Source: UBA6164 sp964344155
GTDB taxonomy: Bacteria > Patescibacteriota > Gracilibacteria > BD1-5 > UBA6164
DNA: 9,234 nt
NCBI GenBank assembly: GCA_964344155.1
Contig: CAYFMG010000033.1
Span: 1 to 9,234 of the forward strand
Direction of reading: 5' to 3'
The translations under genes were made by a program, and so were the position numbers. The stretch's first letter is position 1. Each line of letters starts with the position of its first letter. Positions 1 through 7,144 of the stretch are shown piece by piece. Below the pieces are notes generated by a model. It did not search any database. It was not told the DNA's origin and saw nothing but the letters and a program-made list of their open reading frames with translations.

Positions 1-57
1 AACTAAGTATTATTTTTTGTTAATTTTTCACGCTGGAAAGAAAATGACCAATTTTAT

Positions 58-84
58 TTGACTTTTAAAAATAATAAATATACT
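58..84 (+). promoter_or_regulatory. Candidate sigma70-type promoter for the small membrane peptide
   Basis: TTGACT at 58-63 and TATACT at 79-84 each match five of six consensus bases, but the spacer is only 15 bp, shorter than the usual 16-18. It would start transcription about 40 bases before the ATG at 134. In DNA this AT-rich such boxes arise by chance, so this is only a candidate. Confidence 0.35.
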
Positions 85-116
85 ACCCATCCCAACTTTA
101 TTAATAATAATTATCT

Positions 117-123
117 AAGGAGG
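117..123 (+). promoter_or_regulatory. Strong Shine-Dalgarno site before the 38-residue peptide
   Basis: AAGGAGG lies 10 bases before the ATG at 134. It is a near-perfect anti-16S match, whereas most other starts in this window (trmB, the polymerase, 5687, 7108) have no visible site. It is the main reason to believe the very short gene behind it. Confidence 0.6.
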
Positions 124-133
124 ATAAAGTTTC

Positions 134-250
134 ATGGAAACTTTGGTAATGTTTGGAATTTTTCTGATTGGTATTTCTCTAGGATATTTGATCTGGAAAC
201 TTTTTAATAAAAATAATAAGTATGAATTTGTAGGTTTTTTAAAAGCCTAG
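134..250 (+). CDS. Small single-pass membrane peptide, 38 aa, unknown function
   Basis: A 38-codon frame starting at ATG 134 behind a strong Shine-Dalgarno site and ending in TAG, followed at once by TGA (a sense codon in this genome). Residues 2-24 are hydrophobic (LVMFGIFLIGISLGYLIW) and predict one transmembrane helix; the rest is a short polar tail with K and N. All four glycines are GGA or GGT and none is TGA, unlike most neighbours. A perfect hairpin terminator follows 18 bases later. I do not recognise a family. The strong ribosome site, good codons and terminator support a real expressed gene, but length alone cannot prove it. Confidence 0.6.
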   Translation: METLVMFGIFLIGISLGYLIWKLFNKNNKYEFVGFLKA

Positions 251-268
251 TGAGTTTATAAAAAACAC

Positions 269-301
269 AAAAAAGTCGACAAGAATTGTCGACTTTTTTT
301 T
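269..301. terminator. Bidirectional intrinsic terminator
   Basis: A 14-bp perfect stem, 269-282 against 286-299, has the core AAGTCGACAA, a GAA loop, an A-run on the left arm and a T-run on the right. It serves the plus-strand peptide ending at 250 and, read on the other strand, trmB, whose stop at 300-302 abuts the stem. Confidence 0.9.
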
Positions 302-977
302 ATTTCTCAAACTCAGCATAATTTATCTGCATTTTATGCTCTCTAAATATAGTTTCAAACTCAGTTAAATTTTTCTTATCAAATACTTCTAGTTCTTTTT
401 CATAGTCTCTTGATTCAATATTTATTTTCCAAACTCATAGTTTTTTGAATAAATCAATTGTAGTATCAAAGTATTCTCTGTGATCTGTTTTAAAAATAAG
501 CTTACCTCATTTTTTTGTCTTTTTGTATAAGTCTAATATAAACTTTTCTGAAAAAAGTCTATTTTTAAGTTGTTTTTCTTTTCTAGCCCATGGATCTGGA
601 AAAAATACATAAGTAAGACTTAGTTCTCAGTCAGCAAAAACCTTATTAATATTTTCTCACCTAGTTTTTACTAGTACAAAATTACTAGATCAAGTATTTT
701 TTGCTTTTCTATATGTATTATATATCCTCTTAAACCTTATATCTTTTCATATAAAGTTTTTATCTGGATTATTTTTTAACTCTCAGGAAAAAAAATTTCA
801 TAGTCATGTACCTATTTCTAAAACTATATCATTATCATTTCAAAAATACTCACCCCATTTTCAAGCTAATTCAAAAGCATCAGTTTCTATATTTATTATT
901 TCTTTAGCATCTTCTACCTTTTGTATATAAGCATTATTTTTCTTATTTTTTTCACTACTTAATTTATTGTAATGCAT
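300..977 (-). CDS. trmB: tRNA (guanine-N7-)-methyltransferase
   Basis: A 225-residue protein with TGA read as Gly. TrmB transfers a methyl group from SAM to N7 of G46 in the tRNA variable loop, in the cytoplasm. The SAM loop LEIGTGLGNF is at residues 53-62, with Gly58 and Gly60 both encoded by TGA. The family hallmark FFPDPW is at residues 125-130, followed by a basic stretch (ARKEKQLKNRL) like the family's post-FPDPW region, and KTDHREYF lies near residue 170. Length is normal for TrmB. The ATG at 977 is the first in frame and has no Shine-Dalgarno site. The gene lies 26 bases downstream of the Nudix gene on the same strand, so the two are probably cotranscribed. Family assignment is firm because the SAM motif and FFPDPW occur in the right order and spacing. 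Confidence 0.93.
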
Positions 978-1003
978 TAGTTTTTTAATTTATTAATTAT
1001 TAT

Positions 1004-1462
1004 TTATTTTATCTTTTCATATCTATCTATTTTTCAGTCTTTTCAAAAATAAAAATTGTACTCTACCTTTTCTCATGCTAATACTCTTGGTAACCATATA
1101 ATATCATCCTCCCACATACTATCATAAGGAATTTTATCTATATTAAACCACTTTGGTAACATCTCATCTGTCTGCTTTGCTTCTCAGCTTGTATGTTTTA
1201 TCAAAAATAAATTTATATCCTGATTGAATGACTCATCTTTTTCAAAATAAAAATGTAATACTCAATAAGACTCCAAATCTTGTTCTTTAGCTACTAACAA
1301 TGTTTCTTCTTCTAGCTCTCTTATCATTGCTTGCTCTATAGTTTCTCATTCCTCAAGCTTTCATCATGCTCAATTCCACAATCCCTCTCAAAAACCTCTT
1401 TTTTTCATACAAAGAAGTATCTTATCTCTCTCAAGAATTACTCACAAGGTTGTTTGTTTCAT
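1004..1462 (-). CDS. MTH1-like Nudix hydrolase (8-oxo-dGTP diphosphatase type)
   Basis: A 152-residue protein close in length to human MTH1 (156). The Nudix box starts at Gly34 (GGKLEEGETIE) and continues with REL at 48-50 and EE at 52-53. The usual glycine after the box glutamates is replaced by Leu55. Beyond the box, residues known to bind the oxidised purine in MTH1 are present: Asn30 in WNGAGGK (Asn33 in human) and Trp117, Asp119 and Asp120 in MWEDD. The blocks DEMLPKWF and IPYDSMW also match MTH1 order. The likely role is hydrolysis of oxidised purine nucleotides to monophosphates. Five of the glycines in and before the box, including catalytic-loop Gly33 and Gly34, are TGA. It is first of a minus-strand pair with trmB and divergent from a Y-family polymerase. 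The ATG at 1462 lacks a Shine-Dalgarno site; TATAAT on the minus strand at 1490-1495 could be its -10. Confidence 0.88.
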
Positions 1463-1600
1463 ATATTTTATTAATTGTTAATTAAATTTATTATATTTAC
1501 TTTTATTTATTTATAAAGTTTTTATTTTTATCATAAATTAATTTTACATTTTTTATTTTTTGTATATATTAAGTATATATTACTATATACTATTATTTTT
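1463..1600. promoter_or_regulatory. Divergent promoter region, Nudix gene and Y-family polymerase
   Basis: 138 bases, almost entirely A and T, between two divergent starts. On the minus strand TATAAT at 1490-1495 lies 28 bases before the Nudix ATG. On the plus strand TATACT at 1586-1591 is very close to the polymerase ATG at 1601. No clear -35 boxes or operator repeats are visible, so boundaries are not assigned. Confidence 0.4.
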
Positions 1601-2815
1601 ATGCTATTTAAAAAATCTAAAAAGCTATTTATACATGTTGATTGTGACTGTTTTTTTGCTAGTTGTGAGATATTGAAAAGGCCTGAATTGAAATGAAAGA
1701 TGGTTTGTGTTTGATCTGAGATTGTTATAGCATGTAGTTATGAGGCTAAGTCTATGTGAATAAAAACTTGAACTCCTATATGGGAAGCAAAAAAAATTCT
1801 GTGAGATTTTTGATACTATTTTTCACCTGATCATAATTATTATTCTATTATATCTGATAGACTTATGAATTACTTAGAAAAAAATACTCTGGGGCTAGAG
1901 CCTTTTTCTATTGATGAGGCTTTTTGTGAAATAACAGGTCTTGATAAAATGTATGGAATAACAACTCTAAGATTTATTAAAAATTTACAAAGAGATATAT
2001 TAAAAAATATTTGAATACCTGTAAGTATATGAGTATCTAATACTAGAATAAAAGCAAAAATATATTCAAAAATAAATAAACCTTATGGTATATATATTTG
2101 AAACAATACTATTCAGGAAAAAAATCTATTTTGTAAACTACCATTAAAAGATATTCCCTACATATGAAAGTCTCATCAACAAAGATATAAGTATTGCTGT
2201 AGGACTATATATGACTATATATCCCTTTGATTTTGGAAAATAAAAAAAGATATTTGAAAAAATTGAACTGATTTATGGCTTGAACTATCCTGAGTAAATG
2301 CTTTTGTTGTAAAAAAATCTCTAGATGTAAAATCTATATGAAGATCAAGAAGTTTTAATAAACAAATCACTTCAGATTATATATTCCTAAAAAAACAATT
2401 AATTAATCACTTTGATATAGTTTATGAAAGTATAACAGATAAAAACCTAGAAATAAAAAGCTTTTCTGTTATGTTTAGAGATAAAGCCTTTAATACTTAT
2501 GTTTTTACAAATAAACTAAGAGATTATACTAATACTAGAAGCATAATTTTTAATAGCTTGATTGAACTCTTTGATAGAAGCTATAACTCAAAAATACTAT
2601 ACAGGTCTATATGAGTTGTTCTAGGTGATTTTAGAAGCTACCTACCTAGACAATTAAATATATCCTTTAAAAAAACTAGAAGCAAAGATAATAATTATAA
2701 ATTATCAAAAGTAATTAACTCTATAAACAAAAAATATAATACTCATAAAATATGCTTTTGAAATACATTGTTAAACTCTTGATATGATGCTAAACTTGGT
2801 ATAAGAAAAATATAA
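1601..2815 (+). CDS. Y-family translesion DNA polymerase (DinB/UmuC type)
   Basis: A 404-residue protein with TGA as Gly. Palm motif 1 is HVDCDCFFASCE near residues 12-23 (metal ligand Asp14). SYEAKSMGI follows near residue 47, then the catalytic SIDEAF with Asp105 and Glu106. The fingers/palm stretch SIGVSNTRIKAKIYSK is near residues 142-157, the thumb helix-hairpin-helix entry DIPYIGKS is at 184-191, and the little-finger linker KSIGRSRSF is at 244-252. The C-terminus has the SIGVVLGDF...RQLNISF pattern seen at the end of DinB-like polymerases. It would copy past damaged bases, at low fidelity. By my count 18 of 24 glycines are TGA, a good internal proof of the code. Length lies between typical DinB and UmuC, and I cannot choose between them. 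No beta-clamp motif is obvious at the extreme end. Its stop codon lies inside the following terminator. Assignment to the family is firm. Confidence 0.93.
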
Positions 2816-2840
2816 AAACCACTTTTTTAAAGTGGTTTTT
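2814..2840. terminator. Bidirectional intrinsic terminator
   Basis: A perfect 12-bp stem (AAAAACCACTTT, 2814-2825, with its complement at 2829-2840) and a three-base loop, with A- and T-runs built into the arms. It overlaps the polymerase stop (2813-2815) and lies 16 bases beyond the minus-strand HopJ stop, so it can end both convergent transcripts. Confidence 0.88.
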
Positions 2841-2856
2841 ATTATCCATAATCTCA

Positions 2857-3216
2857 TTATTTTGGTATAGCAGGAATAACTGATGTATAAAAATGTACAT
2901 CTTTCAAACTTCCCTTCATAAGATGACGAATATTTGGATGTGAATCACCATCTGGATCAGCTACTACAGACTCATAATGTTCCTTAAAAAACTGTGCTGG
3001 GTTATCTTTATCACTGTAATTAATAAACTTAAGTACAGCTAAAAGCTTCAATGATCCTTTAGACTTAGAATCTCCTTCATCATTTTTATGGCCATTATTT
3101 GTAAAACCTGTAGAACTAAACTTAAACCTCTTATTCAATATAGAAATTACCTCAGCAAAATCTGACGCTGATTCCAAGCTTTGAATAATATTACGCTTCA
3201 TTTGGTTAAAATCCAA
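2857..3216 (-). CDS. HopJ-family protein (named for a type III effector; role unknown)
   Basis: A 119-residue protein. Recognisable HopJ-family pattern (Pfam HopJ): SLESASDFAEVISILNK, then FSSTGFTNNG and NDEGDSKSKGSLKLL near residues 33-58, the DNPAQFFKEHY helix, DPDGDSHPNIRHLMK near 87-101, and VHFY. The family name comes from a Pseudomonas effector, but members are widespread in bacteria without type III secretion and the true function is unknown; nothing here suggests secretion. Start is TTG 3216: AAGGAG lies six bases before it, whereas the first ATG (3201) is too far from any site. It is unlike its neighbours: all six glycines use GGN and none uses TGA, two of three arginines are CGT, and it has a consensus promoter and ribosome site. 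That suggests recent acquisition, or strong selection on expression. It is a monocistronic minus-strand unit. Confidence 0.82.
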   Translation of the reverse strand: MDFNQMKRNIIQSLESASDFAEVISILNKRFKFSSTGFTNNGHKNDEGDSKSKGSLKLLAVLKFINYSDKDNPAQFFKEHYESVVADPDGDSHPNIRHLMKGSLKDVHFYTSVIPAIPK

Positions 3217-3222
3217 TTTTTT

Positions 3223-3228
3223 CTCCTT
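3223..3228 (-). promoter_or_regulatory. Shine-Dalgarno site fixing the TTG start of the HopJ gene
   Basis: On the minus strand AAGGAG is followed by six A residues and then TTG at 3216. The spacing is right for TTG and would be 21 bases for the first ATG, so the site decides the start. Confidence 0.75.
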
Positions 3229-3257
3229 TTTTCATTTTACCTTAGTGCGGTAGAAAC

Positions 3258-3285
3258 AATATAAAAATATCTCCCTTTTTGTCAA
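3258..3285 (-). promoter_or_regulatory. Sigma70-type promoter of the HopJ gene
   Basis: On the minus strand a perfect -35 TTGACA (3280-3285) and TATATT (3258-3263, five of six) are separated by 16 bp. The predicted start is about 30-35 bases before the TTG codon. This is the best promoter match in the window. A 36-bp palindrome begins five bases upstream of the -35 box. Confidence 0.7.
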
Positions 3286-3290
3286 TTTTT

Positions 3291-3326
3291 TAATATATTA
3301 ACATATTATAATATGTTAATATATTA
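3291..3326. repeat. 36-bp perfect palindrome upstream of the HopJ promoter
   Basis: Arms TAATATATTAACATAT (3291-3306) and its exact reverse complement (3311-3326) flank TATA, so the full 36 bases are self-complementary. It lies between the end of the TPR gene and the -35 box of the HopJ promoter. It could be an operator, a terminator-like or processing hairpin, or a remnant of an insertion. The composition is almost pure A/T, but exact symmetry over 18 bases each side is unlikely by chance. Confidence 0.8.
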
Positions 3327-3330
3327 TTTT

Positions 3331-3360
3331 TCTGAAAAATTTTATTATTTTTTTTTCAGA
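3331..3360 (-). terminator. Possible weak hairpin terminator after the TPR gene
   Basis: Arms TCTGAAAAA (3331-3339) and TTTTTCAGA (3352-3360) with a 12-base loop, five bases beyond the minus-strand stop codon at 3366. On the minus strand no T-run follows the stem, so termination would be weak; the palindrome just downstream may help. Confidence 0.4.
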
Positions 3361-3365
3361 TGTTA

Positions 3366-5624
3366 TTATTTGGATAGAGTTTCAATAATATTATTATTCC
3401 TCTCATTATCCGGAAATACATTTTTTATAACTAAAGCATGCTGTAAGGCCTGCTTTAAGTCTCATTTTTTGACTAAATTATGTATTTTGAAATTGTAAGC
3501 ATTTAATGCAAAATCATTATCTTTACCAAACTTTTCAAAAGTTAATATTTCATCAAAATACTTAATAGAATCATCATATTTAGACAACTTAAAGTAAAGC
3601 CATCAAATAGTATAGTATGCATTTATTATATCTCCATATAAAGGCTTTAAATCTATATATCACAAATACATATTTAATCCTTTTTCTAAATCTCAAGCAT
3701 CTATAAAAGCTTCAGCTTTTTGTTTTATATAATCACTTATTTTTGCTGTTTTTTCATACTCTTTAGACTCAATAAAACTTACTACATTTTCTGTAAATGG
3801 AGTGTTTCATAATTTTTTAAAATCACTATAAGCTTTTAAATAGTCTTTATTTTTTAATAGATACAAAGCTCTTAAGCTAATATATTTTACATCATTTCAG
3901 GATACTAAAACAGCTTTATCATATGCTTTTATTGCTAAGTCTTTATAATATTTTAATTTTTCTGCTATAGTTATAAATTTTTGTGGATTATTTGTACTAA
4001 AAGTTAAAGCTTTTTCAAAATAATTGTTTTTATCTAAAGGTGATAAAAGTCACATATAATACTCTCTATCAAATCAAGGCTCAATTTGTTTATACAATTG
4101 TTTAGCATCTTCTTCTATTGTAGCTGGCATGTATCATCTATAACTTAGATTTCTTCATATTGCATTTGCATATGCATAGGATACATCTACTCACTTATCT
4201 TGTATTTGAGATAACAATTTTAAGGCTTCAAGATTTTTTCAAGCTTTTTCTAAAGCTCTTTTTTTGAATAAATAAAAATCAATACTTACAGGATTTTGAG
4301 CTATAGCTTTATCAATAAAAGACAATGCTTCAGTGTATTTTCCTTGCCTATACAAAGCTGTTGATTTATTATGATTTATATGTCACATTAAAACAGTCTC
4401 AGCATCTGATATACTTAGTTTGTTATAATCTTCATCACTATGATATAATCATGGAACCTCATAGTATTCTCCCTGTTTATTATCTTCATTTAGATCTAAT
4501 TTTTTCAGTCTAGAAAGGTTTGTTGGGTCAAAGAAATACTTTTATCAGTCACTTAATTCTACAACTAAAGCGGAATGCCCAGGTAAATTAGCTCAATAGT
4601 GTTTTATTCAAAGCTCTTCTAAAAAGCTATGAGCTAATATAGATTTTCAAACACAAACCATTGTCTTTGATTCAAGCATTCTAGCAGGAGAACTATTTCA
4701 AGCATCCTTGTATGCTTCATATGAATTATTCCAAGGATAATTTTTTAGTAAAAACCTAAGTATTTTTTCTGATACTTCTTTTTCAAGCTCTACAAGACCT
4801 TGTTTATCATTTGAGTTTCTTAATTTATTTAGTTTTCAAATATATTCTTCAATCCCAAGACGATTTTTTAATGATTGTTCAAACTTATCAACAAAACCAT
4901 ATCTAGAAAATTTTATATCATCATCTGTATCTACCTTATCTTTATCATCCTGACTAAAAGTTTGCATATGTTTATAAAGATTTTGTTTTGCATCTTCAAA
5001 TATAGAAGTATCTAGGCTTGTTTTTAAATTGTCACTCAACCAAGCATCTATTTCTTGTTCTGCTTGACCAACTGTTATTTCTTGTCTTAGCTCTGATAAT
5101 TGTCTTATTTGTTTTAGTTTTACTTTATTTTTTAATAATTCTTTATTTGGGTTACTACTTTTCAAATTATCTAAATTTGCATCAGGAAAATATGATAATA
5201 ACAATTTTGTATACTTTGTTATTGCTTTATTGATTTTCTTTTCTTTTGATGCCTTAAGGTTTTGTTTTTTTAGTCTTGATAATTCTAATATAGCCTTTTC
5301 TATAAGTAATTTAACATTATTAGCTTCTGCATTTTCAGATATATTATCTCAGTAAGTTTTTTTATTTATTCTCAGAATAATTCATGGTAATTCTCAAACT
5401 CTTAAGTCATTTGGAAGATATATATTACTTTTTTCTACTCCTTTTTCAGTTACTCAATCATTAACTAAAAAATCTCCACCTAACTCTTCAAACTCTTGTC
5501 TTGATACAAATTTAGGCTCAATAAAAGTATTAAGTTTTAACCACTGCATTAAAACTTCCTTATCTTCTTTATTCTCAAAATATTTTTCTTGTAAAGCAAA
5601 AGCTTCAGATTTTTGACTTTCCAT
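3366..5624 (-). pseudogene. Transglutaminase-like plus TPR protein, interrupted by one in-frame TAA
   Basis: One frame of 753 codons from ATG 5624 to TAA 3366 with TGA as Gly, broken only by TAA at 4542-4544 (codon 361). Residues 1-300 are mostly helical and charged, without a family I recognise. Residues 295-370 look like a transglutaminase/cysteine-protease fold: MVCVGKSILAHSF with Cys324, PGHSALVVEL with His350, and KYFFDPT with Asp366. The stop falls between His350 and Asp366, in a loop reading SDG-stop-KYFF, so the catalytic aspartate lies beyond it. Codons 413-750 hold helical TPR-like repeats, clearest as ALYRQGKYTEALSFIDKAI and WLYFKLSKYDDSIKYF. No frameshift and no second stop occurs in 391 further codons. 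Reading AAA or GAA at the site would restore the gene. It may be a very new pseudogene, a sequencing error or a readthrough gene; re-initiation at ATG 4388 could give a TPR-only protein. Confidence 0.75.
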
Positions 5625-5667
5625 TTTTATTTTTATAAATTTTAGTTATAATAATTTTATCATACTT

Positions 5668-5673
5668 TATAAT
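5668..5673 (+). promoter_or_regulatory. Candidate -10 box very close to the start of the 5687 gene
   Basis: A perfect TATAAT ends 13 bases before ATG 5687, so the transcript would carry a leader of only about six to eight bases and no Shine-Dalgarno site. No good -35 is visible 16-18 bp upstream. The 62-bp gap also has to promote the divergent gene starting at 5624. Confidence 0.4.
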
Positions 5674-5686
5674 ATAAAACAAAAAA

Positions 5687-6040
5687 ATGCCTAAAAACTG
5701 TTTAAATGAAGAAACAAGTGAAAAAATACTAAAAAAAGTAGCTACAAAAATATGCTCTACTCCTGGGATAAATACTGTAATAGAATTAATAGAAAATAAA
5801 GTAAAATATAGTGTACCAAAACTTAAAAGAGCTAGAACTCAAAAAGAGTATAATGAAAGACAAGAAAATAAAAAAGTAGCAAAATTTGATGCTAGAAGTT
5901 TTATTGAAATAGTTGAAGATATGATATCAAGCAAAAGTGTTACATATCTAGAAAACTGAGAAATCAAATTTTTAGCTGTAAGTGATGATGCTGTAAAAGT
6001 CTTAAAAAATGTAAAAGAAAAGTGCAAAAGTTTAGTATAA
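5687..6040 (+). CDS. Hypothetical protein, 117 aa, lysine-rich
   Basis: The frame runs from ATG 5687 to TAA 6038-6040 once TGA at 5957-5959 is read as Gly (YLENGEIKF); under the standard code it would stop there at residue 90. It is soluble and predicted largely helical. The middle is very basic (KLKRARTQKEYNERQENKK, about 46-64), and a compact C-terminal part reads FIEIVEDMI, then GEIKFLAVSDDAVKVLKNV. No signal peptide and no membrane helix. I do not recognise a family; the basic stretch could bind nucleic acid, but that is only inference. It is divergent from the transglutaminase-like gene and ends inside a strong terminator shared with the convergent secreted-protein gene. Continuity through the TGA and the terminator placement support a real gene. 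Confidence 0.75.
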
Positions 6041-6076
6041 AAAAACTGATTAACAATAATGTTAATCAGTTTTTTT
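6039..6076. terminator. Bidirectional intrinsic terminator
   Basis: A perfect 17-bp stem (6039-6055 with 6060-6076), core ACTGATTAACA, four-base loop, A-run on one side and T-run on the other. It contains part of the stop codon of the plus-strand gene (6038-6040) and the entire stop of the minus-strand gene (6062-6064). Confidence 0.92.
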
Positions 6077-7108
6077 GTATTTCCCATCTGGTAACTTACT
6101 TGGTAAAAAACTATCTAAATTCTCAAATATAGTATAAACATTATCTTTTTCTATCAATTTTTCTTTTGTATTAAGTTTCCATTCTTTTTCTATTTCTTCT
6201 AGTCTTGTCCTTGAATTTTGTCATCATAGATATGAAGTAAATGCCCAATAAAAATACTCTGTTAACTGACAATTATAATCACATGTTTCATCATAATATG
6301 TATACCAAGCATCTTCTGGATATTCATCTGGTGTATCATAAAAAGTATCTCATCTTGCTTTATCCATATATAAAGATAATGCTGAAGTATCATTTTCTCA
6401 AAGTAAGCCATTATAAAGATCAGAATATCATTTAGAGCTTATTAAATGTAGTACTTCTTCTATACTAGCATCAAACTCTATAGAATTTTTATTATGTGGA
6501 AATCAATTTGGTCTTGTTTCAAAATCAAGTAAGTCTTGAATTTCATATTTTTCTAAAAAATCTTCAGAATCATAATTTTCAAAAAATCTCTCTGAATCAT
6601 TTTCATCATAAAACATAACAAGGGCTGCTTTTTTTTCTTTCAATTTATTTACTAGCATTTTATTATCTACTGCTCAATCTTCATTATTGTCTAAATATTC
6701 TGCCATAATTGTAGCTGCATGCATTATTTTCCTATCTCCTACCTTTTTTGTTGCAAATACTTTTACTCAAAAGACATTTATTTGTTTAGCAAAAAAATCT
6801 GCTTCCATTCATGTTGTATTTTCTATTTTTAGAGATACTGTATATTTTTTTTCTATATTTTCTATAATAGTTTCAAGCACTACTTTTAATCTTCAACTAA
6901 GTTTTCTCTCTTCTATAATAGCTTCTATTCTATTTATAATAAAATCTGGTGTAATTGGCTTTTCATAACGATAACTAGAATCAATTATTTTATATATTTT
7001 TTTCTCTACTTTATTTATTAATACCTTATCTTTTTGAGTGATTTTATACTCTGCTGATAAAGTAAATGGTATAATTAGTAAAGTAATTAAAAGAAGTATT
7101 TTTTTCAT
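6062..7108 (-). CDS. Secreted protein with a calcium-loop-like motif, unknown function
   Basis: A 348-residue protein with TGA as Gly. Residues 1-19 form a clear Sec signal peptide (MKKILLLITLLIIPFTLSA, probable cleavage before EY), so it should be exported. Residues 20-90 are charged and helical. A block near 100-160 reads INVFGVKVFATKKVGD, then KIMHAATIMAEYL and the loop DNNEDGAVDN, with Asp140, Asn142, Asp144, TGA-encoded Gly145 and Asp148 in a DxNxDGxxD pattern like EF-hand or dockerin calcium loops. The second half is acidic and rich in Tyr and Asp, with FDASIEEVLHLISSKGYSD, the cysteine pair CDYNC and EYFYWAFTSYLGGQN. I do not know a named function and see no certain catalytic motif. 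It is third in a minus-strand series after the ATPase and the membrane protein, 36 bases from the latter. The ATG at 7108 has no clear ribosome site. Confidence 0.82.
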
Positions 7109-7144
7109 GGTTTGTTTTTTAGAACTTAAATTGTATTTTATTTT

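Noticed and set aside
44..118. A 24-codon hydrophobic frame starting at ATG 44 whose TAA overlaps the Shine-Dalgarno site of the next gene
   Set aside because: It runs through the candidate promoter boxes and its hydrophobicity follows simply from A/T-rich codons (mostly Ile and Leu); no independent support.
2857..3216. HopJ gene as evidence for a type III secretion system
   Set aside because: No secretion apparatus genes or secretion signal are present, and the family is common in bacteria lacking type III secretion.
3313..3498. Plus-strand frame of about 61 codons with many Phe and Tyr
   Set aside because: It lies antisense to the end of the TPR gene and starts inside the palindrome; composition is that of a shadow frame.
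4836..5204. Minus-strand frame of 122 codons as a separate gene
   Set aside because: It is simply the TGA-free internal part of the transglutaminase-like gene in the same frame.
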